64,000 nt of DNA from NCBI RefSeq assembly GCF_041596335.1, contig NZ_JBFHIT010000018.1, positions 1 to 64,000 of the forward strand. Direction: 5' to 3'. The notes under the pieces are model-generated. The model searched no databases. It was not told the DNA's origin and worked only from the letters and a program-made list of their open reading frames with translations. Each line of letters opens with the position of its first letter. Positions within the stretch are counted from its first letter, which is position 1. The stretch is from Mangrovibacterium sp041596335 (GTDB lineage: Bacteria > Bacteroidota > Bacteroidia > Bacteroidales > Prolixibacteraceae). Below, piece after piece: positions 55,237-64,000 of this stretch. The position numbers were made by a program, and so were the translations under genes.

Positions 55237-56315
55237 TGGTTGGGTGGTTAGTCTTCATATTTGCATTCATTTTTTTTGTACTCTTTTCTAAGGATAAGTT
55301 CACAAAAAGATACTCAAAATGGTATTATCTTCTTTTCATTGTAGTATTCACTGGATTTAGATATAGAATTGGATATGATTATGACTCATATACCAGAATG
55401 TTTTTCAAAACCAATGAATTAGATCTCGTCGAACCGACATGGCATTATCTGATTCTAATAATTAACATTGTAACAGGGAATGCACAAATACTATTTTTGA
55501 TAAGCTCCATATTTATATATCCTCTAATATTCAGATTTGTATACAAAAATTCGCCGTTACCTTTATTATCAATCTATATTTTCATCTGCTTTCAATATTA
55601 TTTTGCAGAATCACTCTCCGTTTTAAGACAATACATAGCTGTTGCTATTTTCTTGTCTAGCTACAAGTATATTCTTGAAAGAAACTTCAAAAAGTTCATA
55701 CTTTTAAACATCATTGGATTTTCATTTCATTATTCCGCAATAATTGCAATCCCAACGTATTTCTTTATTAATAAGAAATTCTCAAATCTTTTACTCATTG
55801 TGGTCACGATAGCTTCATTTTTCTTCCACACGTTGCTCACATTTGCTATTCCACAGATTGAAATCATGGAAAGATATTCAACTTATCTTTCAGGTTTTGA
55901 GCTCGAAGCAAACTCAGGTATAGACCGAATTGTCAGAATAGTAATTCTATTATGCCTGATTTTCTCGAAAAAAGCCCTTGATTATGAGAACAATCTAAGC
56001 AATAGAGCATCATTTAATTTAATGTTTTTAGGCATCCTAATATATACTAGCCTATACATTTATGCACCTTTTAGGCGTTTGTCATACTATTTCATGATAT
56101 TTGAAATAATCATAATGGCACAAATTTTTTTCGTGTACTTTATGGAAAAACCATTTCGTCTCAAGGCAATTTTATTCTATCTATATATTTTCTTTGCTGC
56201 ACTTTCATTTGGCAAACGATGGTGGCCAAATAAAACTGACTTTTCAGGAACAAATACGCATTATGAAATGAAATTTGTTGTTGACAAACCAATACCTTTA
56301 AAACAAACAAAATGA
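55236..56315 (+). CDS. EpsG-family polysaccharide polymerase (Wzy-like)
   Basis: A 359-residue inner-membrane protein with about ten transmembrane helices, of the EpsG family that acts as the Wzy-like repeat-unit polymerase. The conserved segment GFRYRIGYDYDSY near residue 45 and the R-Q pair in SVLRQYIAVAIFL are typical. Start and stop of the neighbours share a base (TAATG), and the next gene overlaps by four bases (ATGA). It probably joins the repeat units made by the locus. Confidence 0.85.
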   Translation: MVGWLVFIFAFIFFVLFSKDKFTKRYSKWYYLLFIVVFTGFRYRIGYDYDSYTRMFFKTNELDLVEPTWHYLILIINIVTGNAQILFLISSIFIYPLIFRFVYKNSPLPLLSIYIFICFQYYFAESLSVLRQYIAVAIFLSSYKYILERNFKKFILLNIIGFSFHYSAIIAIPTYFFINKKFSNLLLIVVTIASFFFHTLLTFAIPQIEIMERYSTYLSGFELEANSGIDRIVRIVILLCLIFSKKALDYENNLSNRASFNLMFLGILIYTSLYIYAPFRRLSYYFMIFEIIIMAQIFFVYFMEKPFRLKAILFYLYIFFAALSFGKRWWPNKTDFSGTNTHYEMKFVVDKPIPLKQTK

Positions 56316-57472
56316 TAGCGATAATTGACTCTTTTCGTTTTGGCGAGGAACATGCCCCTTTCAATGCAGCTTTTATAGACATCGTAAACAAATGTTTTCC
56401 AGATGAGAAGACCGAAATTTATATCCAAAAAGAACACTGGAAAATAATATATGATATTCTCAATCAAAATAGTGGGCCGGATTCGGATCGGACTTTCGAA
56501 ATATTAAAAGGAATCGACAGTAAGAATGGCACATTGAGCTTATTTCTATCCTACTTAATATGTACATTCCAAGATACGAAGGTACTTTTTAAGTCCAATT
56601 CAAAACTATTTTTTTATACAACAGCAAATCCATTAGCTCTCTTTTTTATCAAGTTAGTCAATCTCTTGCTTCGAAAAAGAGTTTATGTGGTTCTGCATGG
56701 AGAGTTAGAATATTTAAATAAAGGGAACGACAAATCACTCAAGTTACAAACTCGTTTGCTGCGGCAATGGTACAGGTTAATTTTCTGGAAATTCCTGACT
56801 CGAAACTTCTCCTATATTTTGCTGGGTGAAAGTATTCGTTCTAATTTAAAATCGCTGAAGCCTTCCAATTTCCCTAACTCAAATTTTATTACAATTGACC
56901 ATCCCTACTTTTTTAAGACGGGACTTCAAAAAAGTGAATCATTCGTTCCGCTAAACTTGGGTATTGTAGGGCATTCTGCTGAAGTAAAAGGATCACATAA
57001 AATTTTTGAACTAGCTGAATTAAATGATTCCGAGATTTCAAATGGCAAAATGAAATTCAAGATCATTGGTCATATTTCAAACTGTATCTTGAAATACCAA
57101 AATAAATTGGTCGAGACTCCATCGAGAAACGATTTTCTCCCACGGACCGAGTACGAAAAAGAAATATCGTCCTTGCATTATATCTTATTCTTTTATCCGA
57201 ATTCAATGTATCAGTATATCGCGAGTGGAGCTTTTTTTGATGCGATCTCGTTCGAAAAACCTATAATTGCACTTCGAAATAGCTTTTTCGAACATTATTT
57301 TAATCGATATGGCGAAATTGGCTATCTATGTGATAGCCTCGAGGAGATGAGTTATTATTTGAGCAACATAAACCTTGAGAGATATAATTTACAGCTTCAG
57401 AATATAAAACAAGCAAAAAAAGATTTATCTCTTGAAAACATCTCGCAAAGACTAAGATCTCAACTAATTTAG
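56312..57472 (+). CDS. Putative glycosyltransferase
   Basis: A 386-residue GT-B-like glycosyltransferase. The N-terminal region lacks a clear family motif (MIAIIDSFRFGEEHAPFN), while the C-terminal half has LNLGIVGHSAEVKGSHKIFELAE and a late acidic region (RYGEIGYLCDSLEEM), loosely resembling GT1/GT4. It overlaps the polymerase gene by four bases. Family assignment is weak, and the role rests partly on context. Confidence 0.65.
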   Translation: MIAIIDSFRFGEEHAPFNAAFIDIVNKCFPDEKTEIYIQKEHWKIIYDILNQNSGPDSDRTFEILKGIDSKNGTLSLFLSYLICTFQDTKVLFKSNSKLFFYTTANPLALFFIKLVNLLLRKRVYVVLHGELEYLNKGNDKSLKLQTRLLRQWYRLIFWKFLTRNFSYILLGESIRSNLKSLKPSNFPNSNFITIDHPYFFKTGLQKSESFVPLNLGIVGHSAEVKGSHKIFELAELNDSEISNGKMKFKIIGHISNCILKYQNKLVETPSRNDFLPRTEYEKEISSLHYILFFYPNSMYQYIASGAFFDAISFEKPIIALRNSFFEHYFNRYGEIGYLCDSLEEMSYYLSNINLERYNLQLQNIKQAKKDLSLENISQRLRSQLI

Positions 57473-57615
57473 CTACGTCATTCAGCAAAGTTAAATAGAA
57501 TGTATGAGGTCTGAATTATCTACAAATGTTCAAAGTAATCCAGTTCAAAGAAAGTCAACCGACATATTGATAATAGTAAATTACCGCATGGGGTTAATAT
57601 TATCAAACTAAAGCT

Positions 57616-58719
57616 ATGAGAAAAGGAAACAAAATACTATTCTTTTGTCCACTCCCGCCGCCGATCGGAGGACAAGCCTTAATGTCAGAAATCGTCTACA
57701 AGGTCATACAACCTGATTTTCTGATCAACACAAATATGAAAAGTAAATACCTTGGAACCTTCATTTGTATCGCACAAACATTTTGGTATTTATTGATCCA
57801 CAGAATAGACTTAGTCTATTTTACTTGTACAAGAAGTAAAGTCGGAGCTATAAAGGACATTGTTCTTTTGACACTGTGTAAACTGAGGAAAATAAAAGTA
57901 ATTAACCATTTACATGGCAATGAAATAATGGATCTATTTACTGGTGGTTCATTCTCAAAACTCATATTATGGGCATACAAGCAAATTGATACAACCATAT
58001 TTGTAACCGAAAGACAAAAAGAATTGATGCCACCCTCTTTAAATAAGATGCGAAAAATTGTTATTCCCAATTGTTTTGACCCGATTCTGGAAAAAGTCAA
58101 TCGAATCATATCAGATGAATCTCGTGACATTCATGTTCTGTTTGTCTCTTTCATCATGAAAAGCAAAGGGATATTCGTGGCCTTGGAAGTCTTTGAACGA
58201 ATTGCCAAAGAATACGAAAATGTTTTTTTTCACATAGCAGGTCAACCTCTTGGTGATTATCTGATGCCTGAATCGGAAGTAAAAGAATTATTTGGGAAAC
58301 ATTTCAGACGTCTGGATTCCGAATATCCAGGGAGATTCGTTTATCATGGGGTCGTAAAAGATGATGAAAAGATAGACCTCTTTACGAAATGCGATATCTT
58401 CTTATTCCCGACCTTCTTTAAAACGGAATCTTTTGGTTTGGTCAATATTGAGGCGATGAGAACGGGAAATGCTGTCATAACAACGAACCATAACTTTTTA
58501 CCCGACATAGTCACGAAAAATGAAGGAATATTGGTGGAACCCAATAATATCGAAGACACATACATGGGTATGAAATATCTAATCGAAAACCCGAATAAAA
58601 TGAAAGATTTACAACGCCATAATATGGATCATGCCAAAAACACATATTCTCCAGAGGCTTTCAAAAAGCTGATTAAAAATTTATTTATGGAGTTCATGCT
58701 CTTAGATTTGCATAAGTAG
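57616..58719 (+). CDS. Glycosyltransferase family 4
   Basis: A 367-residue GT-B glycosyltransferase. The N-terminus has CPLPPPIGGQALM, the donor domain shows VSFIMKSKGIFVALEVFE and the C-terminal LFPTFFKTESFGLVNIEAMRTGNAVITT is the typical GT4 E-x7-E region. It probably adds one sugar of the repeat unit. It lies 143 bases after the previous gene with no clear promoter in between. Confidence 0.9.
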   Translation: MRKGNKILFFCPLPPPIGGQALMSEIVYKVIQPDFLINTNMKSKYLGTFICIAQTFWYLLIHRIDLVYFTCTRSKVGAIKDIVLLTLCKLRKIKVINHLHGNEIMDLFTGGSFSKLILWAYKQIDTTIFVTERQKELMPPSLNKMRKIVIPNCFDPILEKVNRIISDESRDIHVLFVSFIMKSKGIFVALEVFERIAKEYENVFFHIAGQPLGDYLMPESEVKELFGKHFRRLDSEYPGRFVYHGVVKDDEKIDLFTKCDIFLFPTFFKTESFGLVNIEAMRTGNAVITTNHNFLPDIVTKNEGILVEPNNIEDTYMGMKYLIENPNKMKDLQRHNMDHAKNTYSPEAFKKLIKNLFMEFMLLDLHK

Positions 58720-58752
58720 TAATGCAAGTATTCCTCAATAGAAACAATATTT

Positions 58753-59718
58753 ATGAATCTGAAAAAAATATTAATTACTGGCTCCTCTGGATTTATCGGG
58801 TCAAATTTAAGTAACTACTATATCACGCAAGGTGCCGAGTTACTTAATCTCGATTCGAAAGAACCTATTTCTTCAGGTAGCATAAAACATTGGAAAAAAG
58901 TGGATCTAACAGATCTAAATAAGCTCAGCAGAGTCATATCAGAATTTCAACCCGACTACATTCTCCATTTTGCAGCGAGAACAGATCTTGACGGAAATAC
59001 TGCAGAAGATTATAACGCGAATACTCTTGGAACTGAAAATCTGATAAAGGCAGCACAAGGAGTTAAAAATTTGAAGCGTGTTATTTTTACCTCTTCCATG
59101 CTAGTCTGTGGTCCGGGCCACATTCCAACGCATCCTTTAGAATATGCCCCAACTACCGTCTATGGAGAAAGCAAAGTCGAGATGGAAAAAATAATCCGTA
59201 GATATACGCATCATTATTCATGGGCGATCGTTCGCCCAACTTCCATCTGGGGGCCTGGGTTTGGTGTCCCTTACCGGAATTTCTTCGACATGGTTATCAA
59301 CCACTCCTATTTCCACATTGGGGATAAAGCAGGCACTAAAACATATGGGTATATCGGCAACCTAATGTACCAAGTTGACTCGATCTTAAATGCACCTACT
59401 GAGGAAATTAACGAGCAGGTATTTTATTTAGGCGATTATGAACCAACGAATATAAAAATCTGGGCGGATGAAATCGCAAAGCAACTTCATTATAAAATTA
59501 AAACGATTCCTTACCCAATAATAAAGTGCGCTGCGTTTGCCGGAGATTTTTTTAAACGGATTGGTATTGCATTTCCAATGTCGTCATTCAGACTAAAAAA
59601 CATGACAACTGATAATATTGTTGATCTAAGTAATACTCAAAAAATTGCTCCCAACTTACCATTCAACAAAACTGAAGGAATTAAACAAACTTTAAATTGG
59701 CTTAAAGAAAATCGATGA
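58753..59718 (+). CDS. NAD-dependent epimerase/dehydratase
   Basis: A 321-residue extended SDR enzyme acting on a nucleotide sugar. The nucleotide-binding motif is TGSSGFIGSN, followed by DYILHFAARTD and the catalytic YGESK. The C-terminal domain differs from RmlD and RfbB. It could be a UDP-sugar 4-epimerase, but the substrate is not clear. The next gene overlaps by four bases (ATGA). Confidence 0.85.
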   Translation: MNLKKILITGSSGFIGSNLSNYYITQGAELLNLDSKEPISSGSIKHWKKVDLTDLNKLSRVISEFQPDYILHFAARTDLDGNTAEDYNANTLGTENLIKAAQGVKNLKRVIFTSSMLVCGPGHIPTHPLEYAPTTVYGESKVEMEKIIRRYTHHYSWAIVRPTSIWGPGFGVPYRNFFDMVINHSYFHIGDKAGTKTYGYIGNLMYQVDSILNAPTEEINEQVFYLGDYEPTNIKIWADEIAKQLHYKIKTIPYPIIKCAAFAGDFFKRIGIAFPMSSFRLKNMTTDNIVDLSNTQKIAPNLPFNKTEGIKQTLNWLKENR

Positions 59719-60461
59719 AAATCTCCCTCATAACTGCTACTTACGACAGCTACCCAGCCATTAAAGACTGTATCAATAGCATTGCCCAACAAACGATAAA
59801 GCCGGAACATCTGATCATAGACGGAGGTAGTAAAGACCTCACCTTGGGCACGATTAAAACCAGTAAGTCCGTGTCAAAATATATATCGGAGCCGGACAAG
59901 GGTATTTATGATGCGCTAAACAAAGGGATTCAGATGGCTAATGGTGTCATCATTGGTGTATTACATTCGGACGATCTGCTGACATCGGATACCACGTTGG
60001 AAACCATTGCCCGTATCTTTACCGAAACAGGCGCCGATGTGGTTTATGGCGACTTGGTTTATGTGGACAAGGAAGATACCAACAAAGTCATTCGCTATTG
60101 GAAAAGCCAAGCCTTTAAACCGGAATTGTTGAAACGTGGTTGGATGCCCGCCCATCCCACTGTCTTTGCCAAACGCGAAGTGTACGAGAAACACGGTCTG
60201 TTCGATTTGTCGTTCCAGATTGCTGCCGACTACGATATGATGCTACGAATCTTCAAAGACGATAGCCTAAAAAAAGTATACTTACCTGAGGTGATTACCC
60301 GAATGCGGGTTGGTGGAGCTAGCAATAAAAGCCTTAAAAATATTCTCCGAAAATCAACTGAAGATTACCGGGCCATGCGAAAAAACGGCCTGCCCTTCCC
60401 TGCCTGGACGCTGCTATGTAAAAACCTCTCAAAGCTGCCGCAGTTTTTAACAAAAGCTTGA
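59715..60461 (+). CDS. Glycosyltransferase family 2 (colanic acid type)
   Basis: A 248-residue GT-A enzyme. N-terminal KISLITATYDSYPAI, LIIDGGSKDLT, SEPDKGIYDALNKGI and the D-D motif LHSDDLL are typical of WcaA/PGL-like GT2 enzymes; PAHPTVFAKREVYEKHGLFD also fits. Base composition rises here to that of the flanking genome, so this gene may lie outside the AT-rich cassette although its start overlaps it by four bases. It adds one sugar to the lipid-linked repeat. Confidence 0.9.
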   Translation: MKISLITATYDSYPAIKDCINSIAQQTIKPEHLIIDGGSKDLTLGTIKTSKSVSKYISEPDKGIYDALNKGIQMANGVIIGVLHSDDLLTSDTTLETIARIFTETGADVVYGDLVYVDKEDTNKVIRYWKSQAFKPELLKRGWMPAHPTVFAKREVYEKHGLFDLSFQIAADYDMMLRIFKDDSLKKVYLPEVITRMRVGGASNKSLKNILRKSTEDYRAMRKNGLPFPAWTLLCKNLSKLPQFLTKA

Positions 60462-60691
60462 GAGGATGTTGAATTGTTGGATCCCAAAAGTTCGGTAGTT
60501 GAAAGTGTCAAAGTTGAAAAAAACGAAATATAGCTATGACAGGTTTTAATGGTCTCCCAAAGCGTCTGGATCGGATGATGCACTTAACCAAGCATAGTTT
60601 TCGATGCTTACAAACAAAGACAGGCCGATTATAATTGACATTTCAACCTGTTAAACAGTTCAACATTTCGCAACCTTTCAACACAACTGCT

Positions 60692-60699
60692 TATATTTG
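60692..60699 (+). promoter_or_regulatory. -7 promoter box of rfbB (TATATTTG)
   Basis: An exact TAnnTTTG 25 bases before the rfbB ATG, with a partial TTTCG near the -33 distance (60666-60670). It may give the rfb genes a promoter independent of the cassette. A hairpin AAGCAT/ATGCTT lies at 60590-60609. Confidence 0.6.
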
Positions 60700-60723
60700 T
60701 GATCTCATCCAAAAACAACATAA

Positions 60724-61776
60724 ATGAAAACAATCCTCATCACCGGAGGTGCCGGATTCATCGGGTCCCACGTGGTTCGTCTTTTCGTTAACAAGTATCC
60801 CGACTATAAAATTGTCAATCTCGACAAGCTGACTTACGCGGGAAATCTGGCTAACCTGAAGGATATTGAAGACAAACCGAATTACGAGTTTGTAAAAGCT
60901 GACATTGTGGATGCTGCGGCTATGCTAAAAGTTTTCCGTGAATATCAGTTTGAGGGAGTGATTCATCTGGCTGCCGAGTCGCATGTTGATCGCTCAATTG
61001 CCAACCCTACTGAATTTGTGTTTACGAACGTGATTGGAACCGTAAATTTGCTGAACGCTGCACGCGAAGTTTGGAAAAACAATGCTGAAGGCAAGCTATT
61101 TTACCATATTTCAACCGACGAAGTGTATGGTTCGTTGGGTGTTGAAGGAATGTTCACCGAAACCACCAAATACGATCCGCACAGCCCCTACTCGGCATCG
61201 AAAGCCAGTTCCGACCACTTTGTGCGAGCCTATTGCGACACGTTCGGGCTTCCTGCGTTGGTTTCGAATTGCTCGAACAATTATGGTTCATTCCAGTTTC
61301 CGGAGAAGCTAATTCCGCTGTTTATTCACAATATCCGCAACAACAAGTCACTGCCGGTATATGGCAAAGGCGAAAATATTCGCGACTGGCTTTGGGTTGA
61401 AGATCATGCCCGGGCGATTGATGTCATTTTCCATCGGGGTAAAGTTGGCGAGACCTACAATATTGGAGGCCATAACGAGTGGACCAATATCAACCTGATT
61501 AAACTGATGTGCGCCATTTTGGACCGCAAGCTGGGCCGTGAAGCAGGTGAGTCGGAAAAACTAATTACTTATGTGAAAGACCGTGCCGGCCATGACTTGC
61601 GTTACGCGATCGATTCAACTAAATTGCAAAACGAGTTGGGTTGGGTGCCTAGTCTTCAGTTTGAAGAAGGATTGGAAAAAACCATCGACTGGTATCTCGA
61701 AAACGAAGAATGGATGAATAACGTCACCAGCGGTGACTATCAAAAATACTACGAAGACCAATATCAGAAACGGTAA
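60724..61776 (+). CDS. rfbB: dTDP-glucose 4,6-dehydratase
   Basis: A 350-residue extended SDR that makes dTDP-4-dehydro-6-deoxyglucose. N-terminal TGGAGFIGSH, then HLAAESHVDRSI, the active-site HISTDEVYGS with Asp and Glu, and the catalytic YSASKASSDH are complete. SNCSNNYGSFQFPEKLIPL is also typical. It starts the rfbB-rfbA-rfbC set; no rfbD is found in the window. Confidence 0.97.
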   Translation: MKTILITGGAGFIGSHVVRLFVNKYPDYKIVNLDKLTYAGNLANLKDIEDKPNYEFVKADIVDAAAMLKVFREYQFEGVIHLAAESHVDRSIANPTEFVFTNVIGTVNLLNAAREVWKNNAEGKLFYHISTDEVYGSLGVEGMFTETTKYDPHSPYSASKASSDHFVRAYCDTFGLPALVSNCSNNYGSFQFPEKLIPLFIHNIRNNKSLPVYGKGENIRDWLWVEDHARAIDVIFHRGKVGETYNIGGHNEWTNINLIKLMCAILDRKLGREAGESEKLITYVKDRAGHDLRYAIDSTKLQNELGWVPSLQFEEGLEKTIDWYLENEEWMNNVTSGDYQKYYEDQYQKR

Positions 61777-61861
61777 TTTATGGCGGTCTCACTTGGAGTG
61801 AGCCCACCAATACATACAAAAACCCGATAACTAAAAACGCGCAACCCAAAATATCCACATT

Positions 61862-62734
61862 ATGAAAGGAATCATACTAGCCGGCGGATCCGGCACCCGG
61901 CTCTACCCGATTACCAAAGGCATCTCCAAGCAGCTGTTGCCGATCTACGACAAACCGATGATTTATTATCCCTTGTCGGTTTTAATGTTAGCCGGAATCC
62001 GAGAGATTCTGATTATTTCGACGTCGGAAGATCTGCCCAACTTCGAAAAGCTATTGGGAAGTGGCGAAGAACTTGGATTGAGCTTCAGTTATAAAATACA
62101 GCCCAGTCCTGATGGCCTCGCTCAAGCGTTTACACTAGGTGCTGAATTTATTGGCGACGACAATGTCTGCATGGTTCTGGGCGACAATATCTTTTATGGA
62201 CACGGATTTACCGCTTTACTGAAGGAAGCACGAAAAAACGTTGAAACAGAAAACAAGCCAACTGTATTCGGCTACTATGTGAATGACCCGGAACGTTATG
62301 GGGTCGCCACATTCGACACAGCCGGAAATGTGACATCCATTGAAGAAAAGCCAGCCATTCCAGCCTCTAATTATGCCGTTGTTGGCTTATATTTCTACAC
62401 CAACGATGTGGTAAAAGTGGCATCTGAAATTCAACCTTCAGCCCGCGGCGAGTACGAAATCACAACTGTCAATCAACACTATTTGGATGAAGGACGCCTG
62501 AAAGTTGAGTTGATGGGACGGGGTTATGCATGGCTCGATACCGGCACCCACAAGTCGTTTCTGGATGCCAGCACCTTTATTGAAACCGTGGAAACACGGC
62601 AAGGACTAAAAATTGCCTGCATCGAAGAAATTGCTTATAAAATGGGCTATATCAATAGAGAACAGCTCCTAAAACTAGCTGAACCACTCAAGAAAAATGA
62701 TTACGGGCAGTATTTGCTGAAATTGGTAAAATAA
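61862..62734 (+). CDS. rfbA: Glucose-1-phosphate thymidylyltransferase
   Basis: A 290-residue nucleotidyltransferase that joins dTTP with glucose 1-phosphate. The N-terminal GGSGTRLYPITKGISKQLLP holds the pyrophosphorylase motif, with KPMIYYPLSVLMLAGI, MVLGDNIFYG and the ERYGVATFD segment. Length fits RmlA. It is on the plus strand 85 bases after rfbB; a small hairpin CTCACT/AGTGAG lies in the gap. Confidence 0.97.
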   Translation: MKGIILAGGSGTRLYPITKGISKQLLPIYDKPMIYYPLSVLMLAGIREILIISTSEDLPNFEKLLGSGEELGLSFSYKIQPSPDGLAQAFTLGAEFIGDDNVCMVLGDNIFYGHGFTALLKEARKNVETENKPTVFGYYVNDPERYGVATFDTAGNVTSIEEKPAIPASNYAVVGLYFYTNDVVKVASEIQPSARGEYEITTVNQHYLDEGRLKVELMGRGYAWLDTGTHKSFLDASTFIETVETRQGLKIACIEEIAYKMGYINREQLLKLAEPLKKNDYGQYLLKLVK

Positions 62735-62849
62735 CCTGCCAACACAAATTTTTTATCTGGAATTGATTTCGCAACCTCATTGTAGCATCAAGCTGATATT
62801 AAGAGAATTTCAGGATGACGATTTCAATTTGACTCAATTCAACATCCCT

Positions 62850-63437
62850 ATGAACATCATAAAAACCGCGATTCCCGACGTACTGATCTTTGAGCCAAAG
62901 GTTTTTGGCGATTCCCGTGGCTATTTCTTCGAATCATTCCGCCAGGATGTATTTGAAAAGGCCGTTGGGAAAATCCACTTCGTGCAGGACAACCAATCGA
63001 AATCTTCGTATGGTGTATTGCGGGGGTTGCATTTTCAGCTACCTCCGTTCACCCAGTCTAAATTAGTTCGCTGTATCGAAGGAGAAGTTTTGGACGTTGC
63101 CGTAGATATCCGAACCGGATCGCCAAACTACGGACAACATGTGGCCGTGAGGCTTTCAGCGGAAAATCACCGTCAATTGTGGGTTCCGCAAGGATTTGCA
63201 CATGGGTTTATTGTTCTGAGTGAAACGGCCACTTTTGCGTACAAATGCGACAACTATTATTCTCCGGAGCACGATGGAGGCATTTTGTGGAATGACCCAG
63301 ACCTTGACATTGACTGGATTATAGCAGAAAACGAAATTCAATTGTCAGAAAAGGACAAGAATCAACCTCCTTTTCAATCCGTAAAAACGTTTAGTTTCGA
63401 AAAATTCAACCAACAAGCTATTTACCCTCACCCTTAA
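62850..63437 (+). CDS. rfbC: dTDP-4-dehydrorhamnose 3,5-epimerase
   Basis: A 195-residue cupin-fold epimerase of the rhamnose pathway. FGDSRGYFFESFRQDVF and FVQDNQSKSSYGVLRGLHFQ contain the catalytic His, with WVPQGFAHGF and YYSPEHDGGILWNDPDL following. The ATG at 62850 starts directly before MNIIKTAIPDV as in family members; 29 upstream in-frame codons lack similarity. Confidence 0.96.
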   Translation: MNIIKTAIPDVLIFEPKVFGDSRGYFFESFRQDVFEKAVGKIHFVQDNQSKSSYGVLRGLHFQLPPFTQSKLVRCIEGEVLDVAVDIRTGSPNYGQHVAVRLSAENHRQLWVPQGFAHGFIVLSETATFAYKCDNYYSPEHDGGILWNDPDLDIDWIIAENEIQLSEKDKNQPPFQSVKTFSFEKFNQQAIYPHP

Positions 63438-63486
63438 AATTAGAATATACAGGCCTGGGAAACAGGCTAAATTCCGATAGTTTTAT

Positions 63487-63494
63487 TATTTTTG
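63487..63494 (+). promoter_or_regulatory. -7-like promoter box (TATTTTTG)
   Basis: An exact TAnnTTTG that ends 5 bases before the ATG of the last gene, which would give a nearly leaderless mRNA. The same close spacing is seen for other genes in the window. Confidence 0.4.
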
Positions 63495-63499
63495 ACTTT

Positions 63500-64000
63500 A
63501 TGTCTACTACAATAATTGTCTTACTGGCTTATTTAGTTCCTTTAATTACGGTCTACATTGTTCAACCGTCTGTAGCCAAGGTCGCGTTAGCCAAAAACTT
63601 TATTGCAGAACCCGAAGAGCGATTTGCAGGCATCCCGCTTCTAAGTCTGGGAGGGGTGTCCATGTTTATCGGCATCAACCTGTCCGTCTCACTACTTTGC
63701 ACCAGAGTTGGTTTTTTGAGTATGCACGCTGTAATCGCGGCTTTGATTGTCCTGCTTTTTTCAGGCTTTATTATAGATACCAGTTTGGCCGTACGTTACT
63801 TCCGTTTTTCGGTGAAATTATTGGCTGCCATTCTGGTGGTTTTTCGGTTTCACGAAGGGGCTTTTCAACTCTTGCCAAACCTGCCGGTCTGGACAAACAT
63901 CCTGCTTCAAATCGGGTTTCTAGTCGGATTTATGCTACTTTATCACCGATTAACAACCTATAAGAAAACTTTATTACTACTACTGGCAATTGCGAATGCC
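63500..64000 (+). CDS. WecA/MraY-like phosphosugar transferase (partial, runs off the window)
   Basis: The frame is open from the ATG at 63500 to the end of the window, giving 167 residues with no stop. It is very hydrophobic, with several transmembrane helices. EPEERFAGIPLLSLGG matches the WecA/MraY EPNERK..P.LGG segment, and the following FSGFIIDTSLAV aligns with the G-L-x-DD motif but has Ile-Asp instead of Asp-Asp. LLAIANA at the end could be the start of the NA(Y)NL(I)DG motif, which lies beyond the window. It would start lipid-linked polymer synthesis if active. Confidence 0.75.
   Translation, partial: MSTTIIVLLAYLVPLITVYIVQPSVAKVALAKNFIAEPEERFAGIPLLSLGGVSMFIGINLSVSLLCTRVGFLSMHAVIAALIVLLFSGFIIDTSLAVRYFRFSVKLLAAILVVFRFHEGAFQLLPNLPVWTNILLQIGFLVGFMLLYHRLTTYKKTLLLLLAIANA

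Noticed and set aside
49800..59718. Genomic island with integrase or transposase
   Set aside because: Low GC is clear, but no integrase, transposase or attachment repeat was found. Homologous exchange is more likely.
1..64000. CRISPR arrays, rRNA operon or known riboswitch
   Set aside because: No regularly spaced repeats, rRNA sequence or riboswitch class that I could recognise by eye.

Overview
The window looks like a chromosomal segment of a member of the Bacteroidota. The evidence is the recurring TAnnTTTG promoter boxes (two with a TTTG box 21 bases upstream), two SusC/SusD outer-membrane pairs, a short primary sigma factor, a fused FeoA-FeoB iron transporter and a Rho factor with a long charged insert. 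A marine or sediment relative of the Prolixibacteraceae/Marinilabiliales is my guess, but the sequence alone does not prove the family.

The first third (about 1-14,400) is mostly housekeeping. It holds a tRNA-Lys, an SDR oxidoreductase with a YbgC-type thioesterase, a LysE-type exporter, a secreted esterase-like hydrolase, a Nudix hydrolase with an Xaa-Pro aminopeptidase, then rho, the primary sigma factor, rpe and the feoAB locus with its small Cys-rich partner. An uncharacterised acidic protein coupled to a thiamine-binding protein follows, then two near-identical tRNA-Arg(ACG) genes. A short promoter-stub-terminator unit after them may be the scar of a third tRNA gene.

From 14,611 to 22,853 (minus strand) lies a polysaccharide utilisation locus: ECF sigma factor, FecR anti-sigma, STN-bearing SusC, SusD and a GH30 lipoprotein. 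The layout fits trans-envelope sigma signalling with uptake and cleavage of a glucan. An alpha/beta-fused 2-oxoacid dehydrogenase E1, a periplasmic trehalase and a degenerate GH127-like lipoprotein follow. Next come a metallo-hydrolase, YccF, an APS-reductase-type CysH, an RsmF-like rRNA methyltransferase and a carboxynorspermidine dehydrogenase-like enzyme. A second SusC/SusD pair (34,393-39,051) has no linked enzyme or regulator. PepD and a YbiT-like ABC-F protein with only one intact ATP site close this part.

From about 43,258 to the end is a plus-strand surface-polysaccharide locus: Wza-like SLBB exporter, Wzz-like chain-length protein, UDP-glucose dehydrogenase, a HepT/MntA-type HEPN-nucleotidyltransferase pair, then a strongly AT-rich cassette (about 49,800-59,700). 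The cassette carries a pyruvyltransferase-like protein, an FrhB-like iron-sulfur protein, an acetyltransferase, a flippase, an EpsG-type polymerase, glycosyltransferases and an epimerase. The GC content recovers at a second GT2 gene and the rfbB-rfbA-rfbC genes. The window ends inside a WecA/MraY-like phosphosugar transferase gene. No CRISPR array, rRNA operon, intact insertion sequence or prophage was seen.
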